From Fasciola hepatica (lineage: Eukaryota; Platyhelminthes; Trematoda; Plagiorchiida; Fasciolidae), in the NCBI GenBank assembly GCA_948099385.1, contig CANUEZ040000031.1, positions 1,729,001 to 1,793,000 of the forward strand: a stretch of 64,000 nucleotides of DNA, given 5' to 3'. The notes under the pieces were generated by a model that made no database searches, had not been told where the DNA came from, and saw nothing but the letters and a program-made list of their open reading frames with translations. Made by a program: the position numbers and the translations under genes. This document shows positions 24,471 through 37,030 of the stretch, one piece after another. Every line of letters begins with the position of its first letter. Positions within the stretch are counted from its first letter, which is position 1.

Positions 24471-25119
24471 CGACCTATCAAAGTAGATAACGAATATTGG
24501 CTGCCGGCTATTAGAGGTCTTAGTGACCAAGTTTGGGAAGTCAAAATGGCATATGGTGCACGACTGCGACTTGAGAAATCCTTACTTTCTTTTGTAAGGA
24601 GTTTGGAAACAAGAAGGTAAATAACAATGCTCTCTTCAAAAACTGTCCCATTTATTCTGGAAATGACAGGAATGTGACTGATAGATTGGCAGTTGTCAAG
24701 CACGTGTAATGGTTCTGTTTAGTGCCATGGTATGATGATTGAAAGCTTCCAGGTCGACTGCTTTAAACTACAGATGAATGACAACGTGAATAACTTGATT
24801 AGTATGATGGGTAAACACAATTCTCTATTAGCTATTTGAGCTAGGGCAACTCATCTGGTTCTTAATTGGCCGATACATTGTAACATGAAATGAGTGAAGA
24901 AATATTGTTCATGTCCAGTGTTAGGATAAACAGAGAGAAACTGTTGGGAGTAGGAGGATGTAGAGGAGCTGTGCATTTGGTATCGGCCATGAAAGTTCCG
25001 AAGAATTGAACTGTGATTTGAAACTGATCAATGTCACTTTGGATTTATTCTCAGTATTAACACATGTTCATCAGAATTCGTTACGCTAACGAATCATTCA
25101 CTAGAATTAAAGGCACAAT
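24471..25119. other. No gene seen
   Basis: A plus-strand frame runs to 24620 and ends near a GTAAAT donor-like site, but it has no recognisable domain. The rest is AT-rich and featureless. Confidence 0.45.
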
Positions 25120-26073
25120 GTGTTCTGTCTCACTATCCACTACTCGCTTTTGTGAAAACTGGCAAAAATCAAGTCGGACAAGGAAACACGAGCGGGCCGG
25201 TTGACAGACTGCATTTGGTCGTACATCACGAAAGATGATGACAGTTCTCTCATTGGTCAGTACCACCATTCGGTCCCTGTTTGTGAAGACGTCTTTCCTA
25301 ACTAATGTATTTAACTCTCGGACTAACAAAAACACCTGAATGACCTGTATCCAAGATTTTTGGGTGAATGAATGTAATGATGACGAACCCATTCTCCTTC
25401 AGAACTTCGAGTGCTTTCGTTAGGAAAGTAAATATTGGAAGAAGGAGATAGGTGGTTCTGTGAATACTTGCATCACTTCCGAGTGGTCTGGTAACTCTGG
25501 AGCTATGTTTCTCCTTTCTCCAGTAATGGTATTGACTACGTGGTTGGTAAATGTTATCATTCTTTCTCGCCTTTCGAGGCTCTGTGAGGGATAACTTGTA
25601 TGTAGCTCGTGTCTGCTTCCAGATGGACGTTGACCTGTTCTTTGGTGCTTTTGTACACCTCTTGATTTCATTACTGTCTGACTGTTTTTGCATTGTTGAT
25701 GGTGATTTTAATCATGCGCCCACTTATACCTTCTAGACCTTTGGTTCAAGTGACGTGTGCCCTATCCCAACTAGATGGAGCGCTGTTCTAGACAGAATTA
25801 TCAAATCCATCCCAACCTTTTTCACCTTCAACCGGAAGATCCTGTTTCATCTAGTGGTCAGGCTCTCCATCATCAGACCCAAAGTTTAATCACGTTCAGT
25901 GCATTGTTCACTCGTCAGGACAAAACAACTAGAGATAACCTCTAGAAATCTGTCACCCATCAACAGTACCCTCATTCAGAGGACCCTCTCGATTGTTACT
26001 TCGTGGTTTTCCTTCAGTTGCTATCTTTGCCCAGTAGACCTATTTACGAAGACATTGAGTGTGATATTGTTCT

Positions 26074-26544
26074 ATGGTGAATGAATTTATCCATCAGTTC
26101 CTTTGTGCCATCCATAGCAAACTTCTCCAGCAAGGAACTCGGCTTCCATGTCGACAACGGGCCCGATCGAAAAACTACGACATAGATTCCGACAGCCTGA
26201 ATGCCGTGTTCATTCATCCTTCATCGGTTAACCTGCCATCTTATTTTCCTTCTGTTCGTTTTGATACAGAGACATTTTCCTCAGAAGACGTTTTCAAGCT
26301 TCTTCGAAATTCAAACATAGCTTCTGCTGTGGTTCCAGACTATTTACCTTCCACATTTCTCGTATTTGGAGCAGGTCAGCCATCCGGAGTCATGACTTCC
26401 CTTATCAACAAAACTTTTGATGCCGATGCCATTCCTGCCTCCTCGAAACCCGTAACAGTAGCACCTATTCCCAAATACTCCAAGTCCAACGTTCAGTCAC
26501 ATCCCTTTCGCCCCTCACCATCACTTATTTTACGCTCAAGTTGA
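26074..26544 (+). pseudogene. LINE reverse transcriptase fragment (fingers)
   Basis: This is the longest open part of the CR1/Jockey-like LINE, 156 codons. It covers the linker between endonuclease and reverse transcriptase (SSEDVFKLLRNSNIAS) and the first reverse transcriptase block (TVAPIPKYS). It ends at a TGA, after which the same protein continues with EPAI and RLRSLLAVPNDRKQFAHKP in the same region. The clear order of blocks leaves little doubt about identity. The element is inactive. Confidence 0.65.
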
Positions 26545-26710
26545 CTGAGCCTGCCATTTGAAGTCGATTGCGCTCCTTGCTGGCTGTTCCAAATGACCGC
26601 AAACAGTTTGCGCACAAGCCCACCAGATTCACTCTAGTTGCAGTTTCTTTAGTTCGCCATTTCATTCAAACAAGTTGAATCGTTCCATGAATTCCTTTCG
26701 ATGTCAATAA

Positions 26711-27010
26711 TTGGACTATTCTTTTGCCTTTGATTTGGTTCCCCGTCCTCCACTTCTTCAAAAGCTAGTGTCCTTTGGCTGGTTCTCTTCTTCACTTCAG
26801 TGGTTGAAAGACCACTTTTCCAACAGAACCCAAAGTGCTAGTGTTGGTTCAAGTTTACCTAGTCCTCTGATCATTAACTCAGATGTTCTACAGGGTGCTG
26901 TTCTGTCCAATGTGCTCTTCAACACATATATTAGCGACTTGATCACTGCATCACCTGCACAACTTTTTAAATACTCTGATGACGTCGAGCTTTTCCAAAC
27001 TGTCTCCTAG
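26711..27010 (+). pseudogene. LINE reverse transcriptase fragment (palm)
   Basis: This 99-codon frame carries the palm: FDLVPRPPLLQKL, then SNRTQSASVGSS, VLQGAVLSNVLFN and KYSDDVELF. In related LINEs the second of these aspartates pairs with the one in AFDLV for catalysis. Both Asp pairs are present, but the frame has no start, is separated from the upstream part by stops, and ends at a TAG before the thumb. Confidence 0.7.
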
Positions 27011-28306
27011 GATTATAGAGTAGTCAGAGCTTCAGTGCTTTATAGACGAGTTTAGAGGTAATAATTGGAGAGCGTCGGATAGTGGGACTGGGCTATAACG
27101 GAAAATTCCCTGAGTTCACATAAAAACAAATAGCCACCGTTAGAATAAAACTGATCAAATCTTGGTTATGGATGAGGTTGTGCAGAAGGTTCCAATTTGA
27201 ACGAAGAACATTTTGGTGTCAGGTGAGATAGCCAGCTGGATGAGGATGGAAAGAAAGATAATTGGTTACTATACTGTAGTCTATCCCTAGAAAATAATAC
27301 AGAACATAGACAGAACATTAGTTCTGGAATGCTTGAATTTCTAGTAGGGGCTTCAAACCGTTGCATTCAATTTCCAGTGTGAGTGTGGGAGACAAAATCC
27401 AGGAGATTGGGAGGTGTTTCGAGTGTAGACCAGGATATTTCTGGTGGACTGATATCATCAGCTACGACCCCTCTACCGAGGATAGCAGTGAAAGAAAATA
27501 AGAGGCTTCTGTTAAGGGAGACGAGTCAGTTGTAGTAAAGAAGAACGGGCGATAAAAAGTCATCGTGCGACAGTTGCTAACAACTGATTTGTAAGCCATA
27601 GAGGGTAAAGGATCGAATCGCATTGTTTATATTTGACATACACAATGATAAAAAGGATATCTTGGATAAGGAGCTGTCCACTTTTTCACTTGTGAATTAG
27701 AATTTGATGCTACTTGTAGATTGCTAACTGACGGATCAACGTAAAGACGGACTAGACAAATGCTCACTTGTCCAGCCCCAGATATATCTGACATTTTGTT
27801 CGTGTGCCAAATTCGTCTGGTTCTCTGTAATCTTTCATCAAGCATTTATTGCCAATTTAGCTTACTGATTGAACGAATCTTTGCATTGGCTAAGTTAATA
27901 ATTAATTCATCTGATAGACAAGCAAACCGTATGTCGGTCATCTAACAATAGTTCTATTTATTTTGTCCCAATATATTCTAGTCTATCTATCTTGCTTGTG
28001 AGCTCGTATTCTAGTGTATTTATTTTACTTTTTCGGCACTGTGCACTCGGTCATGTGTTGGAGCGGTGTTGTTTCCTTTTAGCAGAATCAAACCCTACAA
28101 CTGAGACATGGTTATTTTCCACACAGCGCAAATTTAGATGCTCGTTGACTTTCTCAATATTGACATTCAAAGACACATTTTGGCTAGTCTCGGTACTTCT
28201 TTGCCGGGTGGTTTGCAACATATATACCCAGACACATCTAACTCGGTTGACGGTTCACGAATTATCTGTTCTCAGCCTCAGTTCACTTATGTGTGCCCTG
28301 ACTTCC
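27011..28306. other. No recognised gene
   Basis: AT-rich sequence after the LINE. Frames at 27627-27845 (minus) and 27992-28420 (plus) are open but unrecognised, and they overlap other open frames. Confidence 0.45.
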
Positions 28307-28690
28307 TCAGTCCGATCGATTCCTTTTTTGAGCCACTTGATTCACACAAGTGCATTCACGCATACACACAGCTTGGTTGATAGTTCGCAAACATTGTTCA
28401 CTGCCCAGCTCGATTCGTGAATGTCCCAGTTTCCTACGTCTTAATTGGTTCCCTTTTCTGAGTGAAGTTCCATTGCCACAGCTACTTTGTAGACACTCAT
28501 ATCTCAAACCAAACTCCATTTTGACTGCTGCTGACCAGAATCTTGGACACCTGGGAGGCTGCTGAACGCCATCCTTGTTTGACGCACCATAATTGACGGT
28601 ACTCTTTGTCTTTAATGCCAACAATCTGGATACAATGTGCGCTTCTTTATTCCTTCCCGGCACTACATCTGACAGCCGGATGTTTGACAT
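28307..28690 (-). other. Unrecognised 127-codon ORF
   Basis: This is the longest minus-strand frame of the region and starts with ATG. It is basic and cysteine-containing (RECTCVNQVAQKRNRSD at the end). It has no signal peptide, membrane segment or motif I can name. The opposite strand is also open over much of the same stretch. It has no second copy in the window, so selection cannot be judged. Confidence 0.15.
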
Positions 28691-28899
28691 TATGTTTTCT
28701 CAGGTTGATCACGAAGAAAAGCACCTGAAAAGGACCACTGTTTGTCCGACATTTGCGCTATTCTAGTAACAGAGCTAGGTAGCCCGCTTGCTCACAACCA
28801 TATCTGACATACTGGGACCTAAGTTGGTTCTTTTCGCCAGGGTTCTGGGTCCGGTTACCGGTTTTCGTTATCAGTGACATGGACCTTTGAGTATATGGG

Positions 28900-29160
28900 T
28901 TATACCACTTCCACTGCACTCATCTGCAAGCACGTGATAAAACAATAAAAGTAAGTCCGACTGGAATCACACAACTGAAAACCATGAACAACCACCAAAC
29001 TGAAGTATGGCTCCTGAATAATCATTAAATAGACAGGGATTAGCAGCAAGTACTCTTCTGTTATTTTCCAGTGGCTCTGGTAGGGATACTCTTCTGCCTC
29101 CGAACCATCGCAAGTGATAGTTACGAAATATAGCATTCCCATAAGATATGTGTAAGTCAT
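28900..29160 (-). other. Unrecognised 86-codon ORF
   Basis: The frame starts with ATG and encodes TCDGSEAEEYPYQSHW followed by hydrophobic strands (EEYLLLIPVYLMI, FSLVVVHG). A phase-1 GGT that could be a weak donor follows VVVHG. The composition is more protein-like than that of its neighbours, but no family was recognised and there is no duplicate for comparison. Confidence 0.18.
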
Positions 29161-31439
29161 TGTGAAATTCTTGTATATAAGCTTATTAGTCTACTGACAG
29201 ACCTAAACGGCCCATCTGGCCGGTTTGTGTGGTTGTATTTCGGATTGGTTGATTCCCTTCTAGTCGGTTCAGACGAACTTCAACCACTGATTGGTCCACT
29301 GATCGGTTTACTGGCTTCACCCTCGACGGTGATTCTGGTGAACCGATCACGCGCTATCTGCTTCACTGCCTCCGAACTTGCACTTCACTCTGGTAGGGCG
29401 ATAGCTTGCTTACTGTCCACTGAACCAGGTATTCCATTAGCAACCAGAAAAGGCCTATTGGCCCGCAATAGTGTCTTTAGATGTGGAGAGATCTGGAACG
29501 ATTACAAAATGCCTATCCCAAGTTCGAGGAGAACTTCGAATACCTGAATCATCATTAAGGGGCTAACTGCAATGCTTCATTGTCTCCTCCTCCCCCTCCC
29601 TCTGTATATTCACTCCCATGAACCTTATAACGTCACACAGCTCTGTCCTCAGATTTTCACATTATTTCAATTGCCATAGATTTGAGTGCCCAAAAGTGCT
29701 ACCACCAGTTTGCTAAAAGCCGGCTCTTTGAAATTGATATCGTCTTCCGCTAATTCATTTGATTGTGCTACTGAGTCTGGGTTGGTTCCTAATTGTTGCA
29801 TATGTGCGGGTTTCGCGATCCTACTTCAGAGGGGGTCGGACAATTATCTTTCAATGGCCTGCACATCTGGTTTGCTGAAGGCTTCTGAAGACGTGCGTCC
29901 CCACCACCTTGGTCCCCGAGTTCATTCTCCTGATCTCGATTCGCTTGCGAACCCTCTCTTCCAACTCTCCCTGCAGTTGGCTACATTCGTAACTGGATTT
30001 CTTGTGCTCTTGATAAAGATGGCCTTAACTCAAGGCTAATTTTTTTGACTATGAGAAAGTATTTATTTGGACAGACAAGTAATATTGTACGTATAAGATG
30101 ATCTTGTTAACACTGATGAAGTCACATATTCGTTTTTCTGTGGCAAGACATGACCGTCGAGTTAACTGCCTAGTTATAAAAACAAAGAACAGAGAATGAG
30201 CAGTAAAACTCTAAAATTGATAGCGTTAGTCGACCTTGCAATTAGAAACACTGAGACGGCATCCGCTGAATGGAAATAATACGGTGAAATTCGCGAATAT
30301 TGGAGAAAATGTGGTAATAAAGAATAGCCGCTGTGGACTGAAATGAAGGCGTGGTGGCACAGGCTGTAGAGCAGGGAATATCACTGAAGTCAACAGGTGA
30401 TAATGTTTTTACACGGAACCACGTTTAAACCGCCCCTAAGCAGGGAACCCAGATTTTCGAGATCTATGGTTCTATCAGGCAACAGTCAATAACTAACGAG
30501 ATAGATGATGCAATCCTTAAATCGTGGTATATCTCAGATACGGTCTTCATTTGAGCCGCTTTCCGAAGTAAAATCGGTCTTTGAGAGAAAGAAAAATACA
30601 TGGAAACATGCACTCTACCAGAGCGAAAGAATAGCCGGCGGCTGTATGCAAAACGTTTGCCAACAACGGTAAAATACACTGTCAATCACTGTGTCCAACT
30701 TGGCATTGAACATGATCACCAAATGTAAATCTTTGACTATCAGCTGATCACCTTCATTTTATCACTTGTTAACTGTAACTTTCGCACACGATTCAACCGC
30801 GATTTTATATTAACATATAATTCCTTAGCACAAGCTAGCTTGCGGTTAGACCTAGTGAGACTACGCGGGGTTGGCTACCACGATCTTTGGCGTTGATCTC
30901 CTTAACCAAGGCGATATTTGCAGTTGAGCTTGTTTTATTTATCTTTCTAATTAGCTGCATTCCGGTGACCTATCCAGCTCACGTATACCATATTTTATTT
31001 TCATCGGCCATGTATTCTATTTATCTTTATTTAGATGGAAAGGTGGTTCAAGATTAAGAAACGCGGTGGTAAGTCACCTGAAATGCGGTCTGGTACCAGT
31101 GTTGCTGGCCTATTGCTTTTTGGCACCATAGGCTCGGATAAGTTAAAACGTGAAGATAACGAATCCGAAGGCCCTCTGGATCTACAAGGAATGTTATGGA
31201 GGCCGAATTAGCATCCTGTACGGAGACGCGCACCTGTATTCTAAGGAACACACACATGCGAAATTGTAGATGTTTCTGCACGAAGACCATCCTGTTTCGT
31301 TTCGACTGGCTTAAACCGCATCATCGATGCGTCAAGCTGATGGAGCTGTCGATATTAGCGAATATGACAAGATTATTCAGAGACACTGTCATCCATGTGA
31401 TGATAACAGAAACCTGATGTGAGTTATCCCGGCGTGGTT
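29161..31439. other. No recognised gene
   Basis: Two plus-strand frames of about 106 and 117 codons (29227-29547, 29686-30039) lie close together and are mildly GC-rich, but they match nothing I know. The remainder shows no domain, RNA gene or repeat shared with the rest of the window. Confidence 0.45.
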
Positions 31440-32660
31440 TGCACGTCAGCAATAAATATGGTGTGCAAACTAACGGCGTAAGAGGTGATATTTCATGTCA
31501 GCATCGGTTCCTGTATGCTCTCAAGGCCATTGTATTTAGTTGTCGAAAATGCTCTTCAGTGTAGCTTCCTCGTTGTATGTGACATGCGCGAATATTTACG
31601 TCGTAGACAAGGACGAAGACTCCGTCGAAGCCCCATCAGCAGTCGTTGGTACTCAGGGATGAACGGACGACAGTAATAACTCAGTGTTCTGGGAGAATCT
31701 GGTCTGCATTACGCTGACTTCATCGTGTAAGGCTAATGACTGTTTTTAAAAAACAGCATCTAACTACAGCTACCACCTATAGTAGTGGTAATACGAACTC
31801 AAGTTTCTTGTGAGTATGCCAAATCCAGATGAACATACTGCAGGCTGTGAGGACTATCAAATTCTTATGAAACATTGAAAATAACATTTTTAAACGTCAT
31901 TCACAGGTTTTCATAATTAAACGGTCAGATTTGATGTTGTGCACATTCTGCAATGACTACCAGGGTTTATAGACTATTTGAGTCGGAAGTAGGCAGGCGA
32001 TTTCTTTTTCCAATACGACAACTCAAAGTTTGAATGATGTGTTTGAACATTGGATAGTCTGGTGTCGAGTTCATTATCAGTTGGCTTAGGACATGGAAGA
32101 AAACTTTGGGGGGAGAAAATACTACATGCGGAGTTTTCACATTTTTTATACTGACAAAATACGACCAAGTTTGTCGCTGTCGATGAAACAACCAAGCTGG
32201 ATGGTCTAGCTCAAGATATATCTGAACTTCTACCTTCACCCCGTCTTCGTAATAAACTAACGTTTTGCGTCACACAAGCCCACTCGTCGAACCACGCATC
32301 GAGTTTTTGACCTTACGCAGACGTTGACTGGTTCGTGCATTGTTTTGGTCCAGTGATGTTTAACTCACACTTTCAACAGGCATTTCGTTGACTTGACCGT
32401 TTGAACCTTAAGCGACCCTGAATTTGCTTGCATTTGACAGACTCAAGTTAACCGAGTGCTTACTGCTGAAATTCGTGAAGCTTCTGTGTAATAATTACGA
32501 TCGTTTACCAACAACCTTATTGAAAACCACACTTCGACGTTTGACATTTTTTTACTCTGTCAAGCTTACCTAACCGAATACTAGAACTCCGTTGTAGGTT
32601 TATCATTCATGAAATACGACTCAGCGGAAAGGTAAAAAAACATTCGCAGGACACACTAGT
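31440..32660 (+). repeat. Old partial copy of unit A (A0)
   Basis: The sequence is colinear with A1 about 2660-4115. Shared landmarks are the GTTGTCGAAAA stretch (31538), TTTTCATAATTAAACGGTCA versus GAATTAAATTGTCA (31910 versus 3410), the TTGACCTTACGCAGACG stretch (32308 versus 3796), and ATCATTCATGAAATACGAC (32601 versus 4087). Identity looks near 65-70%, far below that of A1-A3. It ends where the left inverted arm begins. Confidence 0.6.
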
Positions 32661-32663
32661 ACC

Positions 32664-35600
32664 ACATGAATACTGGGTCAGTGTGATCAAAATGGCCGTC
32701 CGTTACCATCTGTTGTAAAATTTGAAACTGTAACGCTGTTGACTAAATAACTGCAGTGTTTTATAATGGAGGATACTCATGACTTTAATAAACCTGAATA
32801 AATCCTCCCACAGAAGTTCTTGGCAGAATGCCAAGAAGGTCGCTTTTATTCTCAAACAAACAAAGCTGCTCTTTGTGCTTCACTGCGGATACTCAGAAAG
32901 CATACTCCCGTTCATTGACTTTCATTTTGATGAAAAAAATACCACACTCTATTGCTCAGTTTTTCGTGAGTATCGAGAATCGAAACCTTTCCTGCACCAT
33001 TTCACAAAACCTTGTTAAAATGGGGAATGCTAATCATTTTGCAGTTTATATTGACCTAGTCAGCTTACTTAGTTTCGCTTCATCTTCAGGACCATTCGTT
33101 CAATGCTAACTTCCCTGTGGGTTTCAACGGTCTTTAATATTTTGTTTAATCTGAATGACCAGTAATTTTGCCGCGGTATGCATGATGAAACTCTATCAGC
33201 CGAGTGTTTTCCGCACATCGTCAATGCTCACTTTTCTCAAGGACCTAGAACATATACATGACTAAGAGTGAGAAATCACCTAAATTTGCCTCAAAGGATC
33301 CGGTTATATTGATGTTCCACTATTCTTTCATATTCACTTAATCCCTAATGTTAAAATAGGTTAGCCAAATTCAAATCAGTGGTTTTTATTGTCATCAACA
33401 TTGTGGTTTTAGTAATCTGGGTCGTTTTTCGCCCTTCAGGCACAGTCGATTTTCCCAACTCGGTGAGCGATCCCAATTTACAAGGTGTGCGTAGGTAAAT
33501 GTGTTGGTTATCGGGCAATGAAGAACAAAAAACCCAAAAGCTTCCATTCTCAACACGAGCATGTACATACACTGACTTGACTCGATTGTCGTACATATAC
33601 AGACTCAGTAGGTAAACTCACGGCCCATCAGAGGTGTTGCCATCACGTGCGAAATGACGAAGGCCCATTGAAACCTGAAAGATCCCAGTCACCTAGGATG
33701 CACTGCACAATCTGCGCTTTTCATTTCTGTTTAAAAGTTCCAACGGATGAGGCTTGTTTCAAATCTAAAGTTTCGCCGCGTTTCTTGTATGATGATTTCA
33801 TTTTCTACTAGTCCAGTTGAACGAGTTATCTGAAATATGTCCATCGCGGTCATTCATTGCCTCATGAGTCGAGTGATCTCGGTGCAAACGTGGTGAGAGC
33901 GAAAGGTAAGAGGTAACTGTCTAAAAACATGTGAACTTTGCGAATAATGAACGAAACAAGTAGTGAATTCAGTGGAGTGTGCACTTATCTTGCATCATGA
34001 GGAAAATCTCCAACAAAATACAAAGTGAATACTCGAATAATTTCCCATAGACGTTCAAGCACTGTCGGTTTCGCCAGGTTCACATGTTCAATTGTTGTTG
34101 ATTTATTTGGAGATATGAAAATATGAGTATTTGATAACATAAATTGGATCGTTAACCAAAAAATTCACTCGAAATTATAAATTTTCATTGGTAAAACTAA
34201 CATTTCCCTTCCATAGTCGATTTATTCGTGGACTGTTAAATGAATTGGCGACTTTTGGCGACATTCTATTTGGGATGTTTATGCTGATAAGTAAGTTGTT
34301 CAAACAGGGATAGGAAGATTATTGTCGGTGCTTTTTGGATTTTTGAAATGCAGATTATGGGTCAGAACCACCAACTGGTAGAAAATTCTCATATTAAACT
34401 TCTCTTGAATTAGAAAACGGTTTGTGAGTTCATGGTTTTGATTTTCCCTAAAGAATCCGTGAATTGATTATCAATAGAGACCGCGAGCGACCAGCGTGAG
34501 TTCAATGGACTGGGTTCAAGTCGTCACTTATTCGTCTTATTCCATTTTGCTGCTTCACTGTCACGGTGATTGCTTCAATTGAAAATGACGGAGAGCAAAA
34601 CTTTAGGTGGTTAGCTAGTGGAAGATGATGAGCGTCAAAATTTATGGTCGTTTTGCTTCACACGGTATAATTCAGCAACCAATTTTACCACCGAAACCAC
34701 CAGTGAAATATTCAGAAGTACTGCAGGATCGATCCATCCCCCTTATGAATCATCAATATTGCACATCAACCAAACCCTTAATGTGCAATACCTAGCTAAC
34801 AGGCTATCCGAGTGGAACCCAATAGTTCGTGCGACAAATATGGTACGCCGTTTAGCACCGTTGATGTACAGATTTTGCTTGATGACAACTCATTGTTCTC
34901 AGAACGGTTATGCGTATCAATACCACAAAAGAGATGATGATAATGATTCGGACTAAACCGACAAAGGGTATGCTATAAGCTTCAGAGTAAAATCATCAAT
35001 GTTCACAGATTATCGGAGAATGTAAAAAGTTTAATAGTTGGAGTGCTCAAGTCATGTGATTCAAGTTTTACATCGGAGGCTTGGAAATGGAACTCCGTGG
35101 AGATTCAATAAAATTTTGAACAAGGCTATGTTACAATAAAATTTCCGGTAACTGAACAGCAGGCTGTTTGTGCTAACTCCTAACATTTTTAGGTTTTGAT
35201 TCCCTTTATCCAATCCGAGAGAATAGAAAGGAGACCGATTGCGTGATACAAGCACTTATTTCGCTCTTGTCTAATGCACACCTGATACAAGTAAGACTAA
35301 GTCAAAAGGCAAGAAAATGTACTACAGTGTAAACATTTGAATGTGAAGTTCATAATGTGCCTTTGGTAGAGGGTGGGACAGTTGGGAACAGCTCTGTTCT
35401 GTCAAAGGAAAGACAAACAAGGAATCTGTGTCAAACATTGTTTTTACCAACAGCTGACTGATTCGTGATGAGTGACACTGCTTCGGTTTTATATTGTCCA
35501 GCATGTTTCTGGATGATATTTTAGGGCTGGCCTTGGTACGCGCTACAATTCGTCGTTTGTAATAGGATAAGCCATGGATTTGTCTTCATCCGCTGCAGTC

Positions 35601-37030
35601 GCAATGGATTCAGTTCTCGTAGTGATTGCACTCATCTTCGATTTGTGAACCTTTTTCTAATATCAACGAATCTGCTTCCATTAGTCATACTTCGCAAGTT
35701 TATCTAAACGCGTGAACCGCATTATGATGAACAGCGGGCTTAGTTTCATGACGACCGTGGATGCATGGATCGATGTTTTACCCTCCAACGACTGCTATAA
35801 CACCATCAGACCGATCGAAGACCATTGATAAGTGTGTTCGTGAAACCCCAAACAGCCTTTATCTTTGTCGTCTTCGGTGGAGTACGACAAGGCTTCTCTC
35901 TATCGTCATTTCTCTTCGAGCTTGACATAGATGATGTTCTACGGAAAGCCCTGTCTTATGCACCAAAATGGTCAGCTACACTCCTTCAAGGGGACAGGTT
36001 TTCAATTTGGAATATGCTGATATTGCCTTGCTGAGTGACAATACATGGATGATCCATTACCTGATGAATCCCTTAATGGTTAGTGCGTTCATTTTTCATA
36101 AGCAATTTGAGCCTTTATAATAATCGTATTCAACTGGATCGATGTTCCGTATTGAAATTGCCCCCAACCAGAACCATGCGAGCGGAAGTAGCAAGAAGAC
36201 CAAAGCCGCAAAATACCACGTTAGTTGTATTGCAAAATGGATTTGTAGAAATATTTTTAAGTAGAGAACACAATTGGCTGACTCAAACATGACCAAACAC
36301 AGGGGGGATTTTGTCGGAATTGTCCGCGGTGTTCTTGATTGGTTGAGTCTCAACCGTGTACGTGGTTACGAAGCTGAACCTGGAAGTATCACGTGTGACA
36401 GCTCCTGAATCACCACAGCCTTTCAAGTGTAAAGTAATTTCGCAATTACTGTTGGCAGGAGCATTTATCCACATTCGAACTTTGTGTTGATCAGCTGGTG
36501 CAAGTTGATAGTTTAAGCACCTTGTTATCTTGAAGATAGTTGGAGGTGTATTTGGATTGGAGATCATTTCACGAACGGTTAGAGCAAAAGCAGTTTCCAC
36601 GAACATGCTAGGCCCGAGACTTCAGGCTCTTCCTAAAGGATGGGTGTAAAATACCGCAGCCCGTTATGTTTTGCTCAAGGGTTGCGAGACCTGGCCATTC
36701 CTCGGCTTCATTCTGTACCTAAAGAAAGATGTCCCCACAGCATCGCTTGCATCTGGTGAGAACATGACAAAATGAGTAGCCCAGTCCTATGTACGGAAAG
36801 CCACTCGCTCACCGAAGTGATTTCTCTATATCGCTTCTAGTGGTGCGATCGTGTTTTGAAAATCCCTGGCCATCGTTTACATTTGCTTGCTCTTTCCTCA
36901 CATGCTAAACAAGGCTATAACAAGTGACGGAAGCGTCAATCCATGACATGGCGTAGACTAGTGGAGAAGGCGTTAGCACTGGCTTCAGTTTGTGCTTCTA
37001 GCGTCCCCAGTTGGAAACTTCTGCATGAGG
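32664..37030 (+). repeat. Large inverted repeat, left arm
   Basis: The reverse complement of 52640-57023 aligns along this arm. Anchors are CACATGAATACT (32664) with its complement near 57010, ATCAAAATGGCCGTCCGTTACC (32690) with 56980, AAGTGAATATGAA (rc near 33335) with 56350, and the LINE tail at the inner end. Identity is about 80% by eye, with scattered small gaps. The arm contains a LINE at its inner end and a shared ORF at 34618. Confidence 0.85.
34618..34956 (+). pseudogene. ORF shared by both inverted arms, unrecognised
   Basis: A 112-codon frame beginning with GTG and with no ATG start has a mirror copy on the minus strand at about 54742-55060. Both end identically in CQYHKRDDDNDSD-type tails (YQYHKRDDDNDSD here). 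Shared stretches include YESSILHIN, NVQY and RLSEWN. The frame is kept without indels over about 70 codons at roughly 85-88% nucleotide identity, which suggests coding ancestry. However, most differences change the amino acid (for example L to P, R to H), so constraint is now weak. NFT and NQT could be glycosylation sites. It may be the last exon of an unknown gene. Confidence 0.22.

Larger units (their letters stand above)
25120..27010 (+). mobile_element. CR1/Jockey-like LINE, decayed
   Basis: Pieces of one long ORF appear in order, with frame shifts and stops. An endonuclease part has NDDEPILLQNFECFR (about 25370-25425) and IVDGDFNHAP (about 25692-25721). The linker has NAVFIHPSSVNLP and SSEDVFKLLRNSNIAS. 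Then come IPASSKPVTVAPIPKYS (about 26430-26480), FDLVPRPPLLQKL (about 26730-26770), VLQGAVLSNVLFNTYISDL (about 26884-26940) and KYSDDVELF (about 26970-26996). The order endonuclease, then reverse transcriptase with a [FY]-x-D-D box, is typical of the CR1/Jockey group. The catalytic box is YSDD rather than YADD. Stops at about 26542 and between the fragments make it non-functional. The thumb and 3' end were not found after 27010. Confidence 0.75.

Noticed and set aside
28900..29160. Calpain domain III-like strands (EEYLLLIP; also HGISYVIPS at 58.4 kb)
   Set aside because: Only one strand motif resembles the family, with no supporting flanking motifs or catalytic domain. Too weak to name.
30340..30440. 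tRNA-like stretch (GTGGCACAGGCTGTAGAGC and CGTTTAAACCG)
   Set aside because: It cannot be folded into a convincing four-arm structure, the acceptor ends do not pair, and no second copy exists here.
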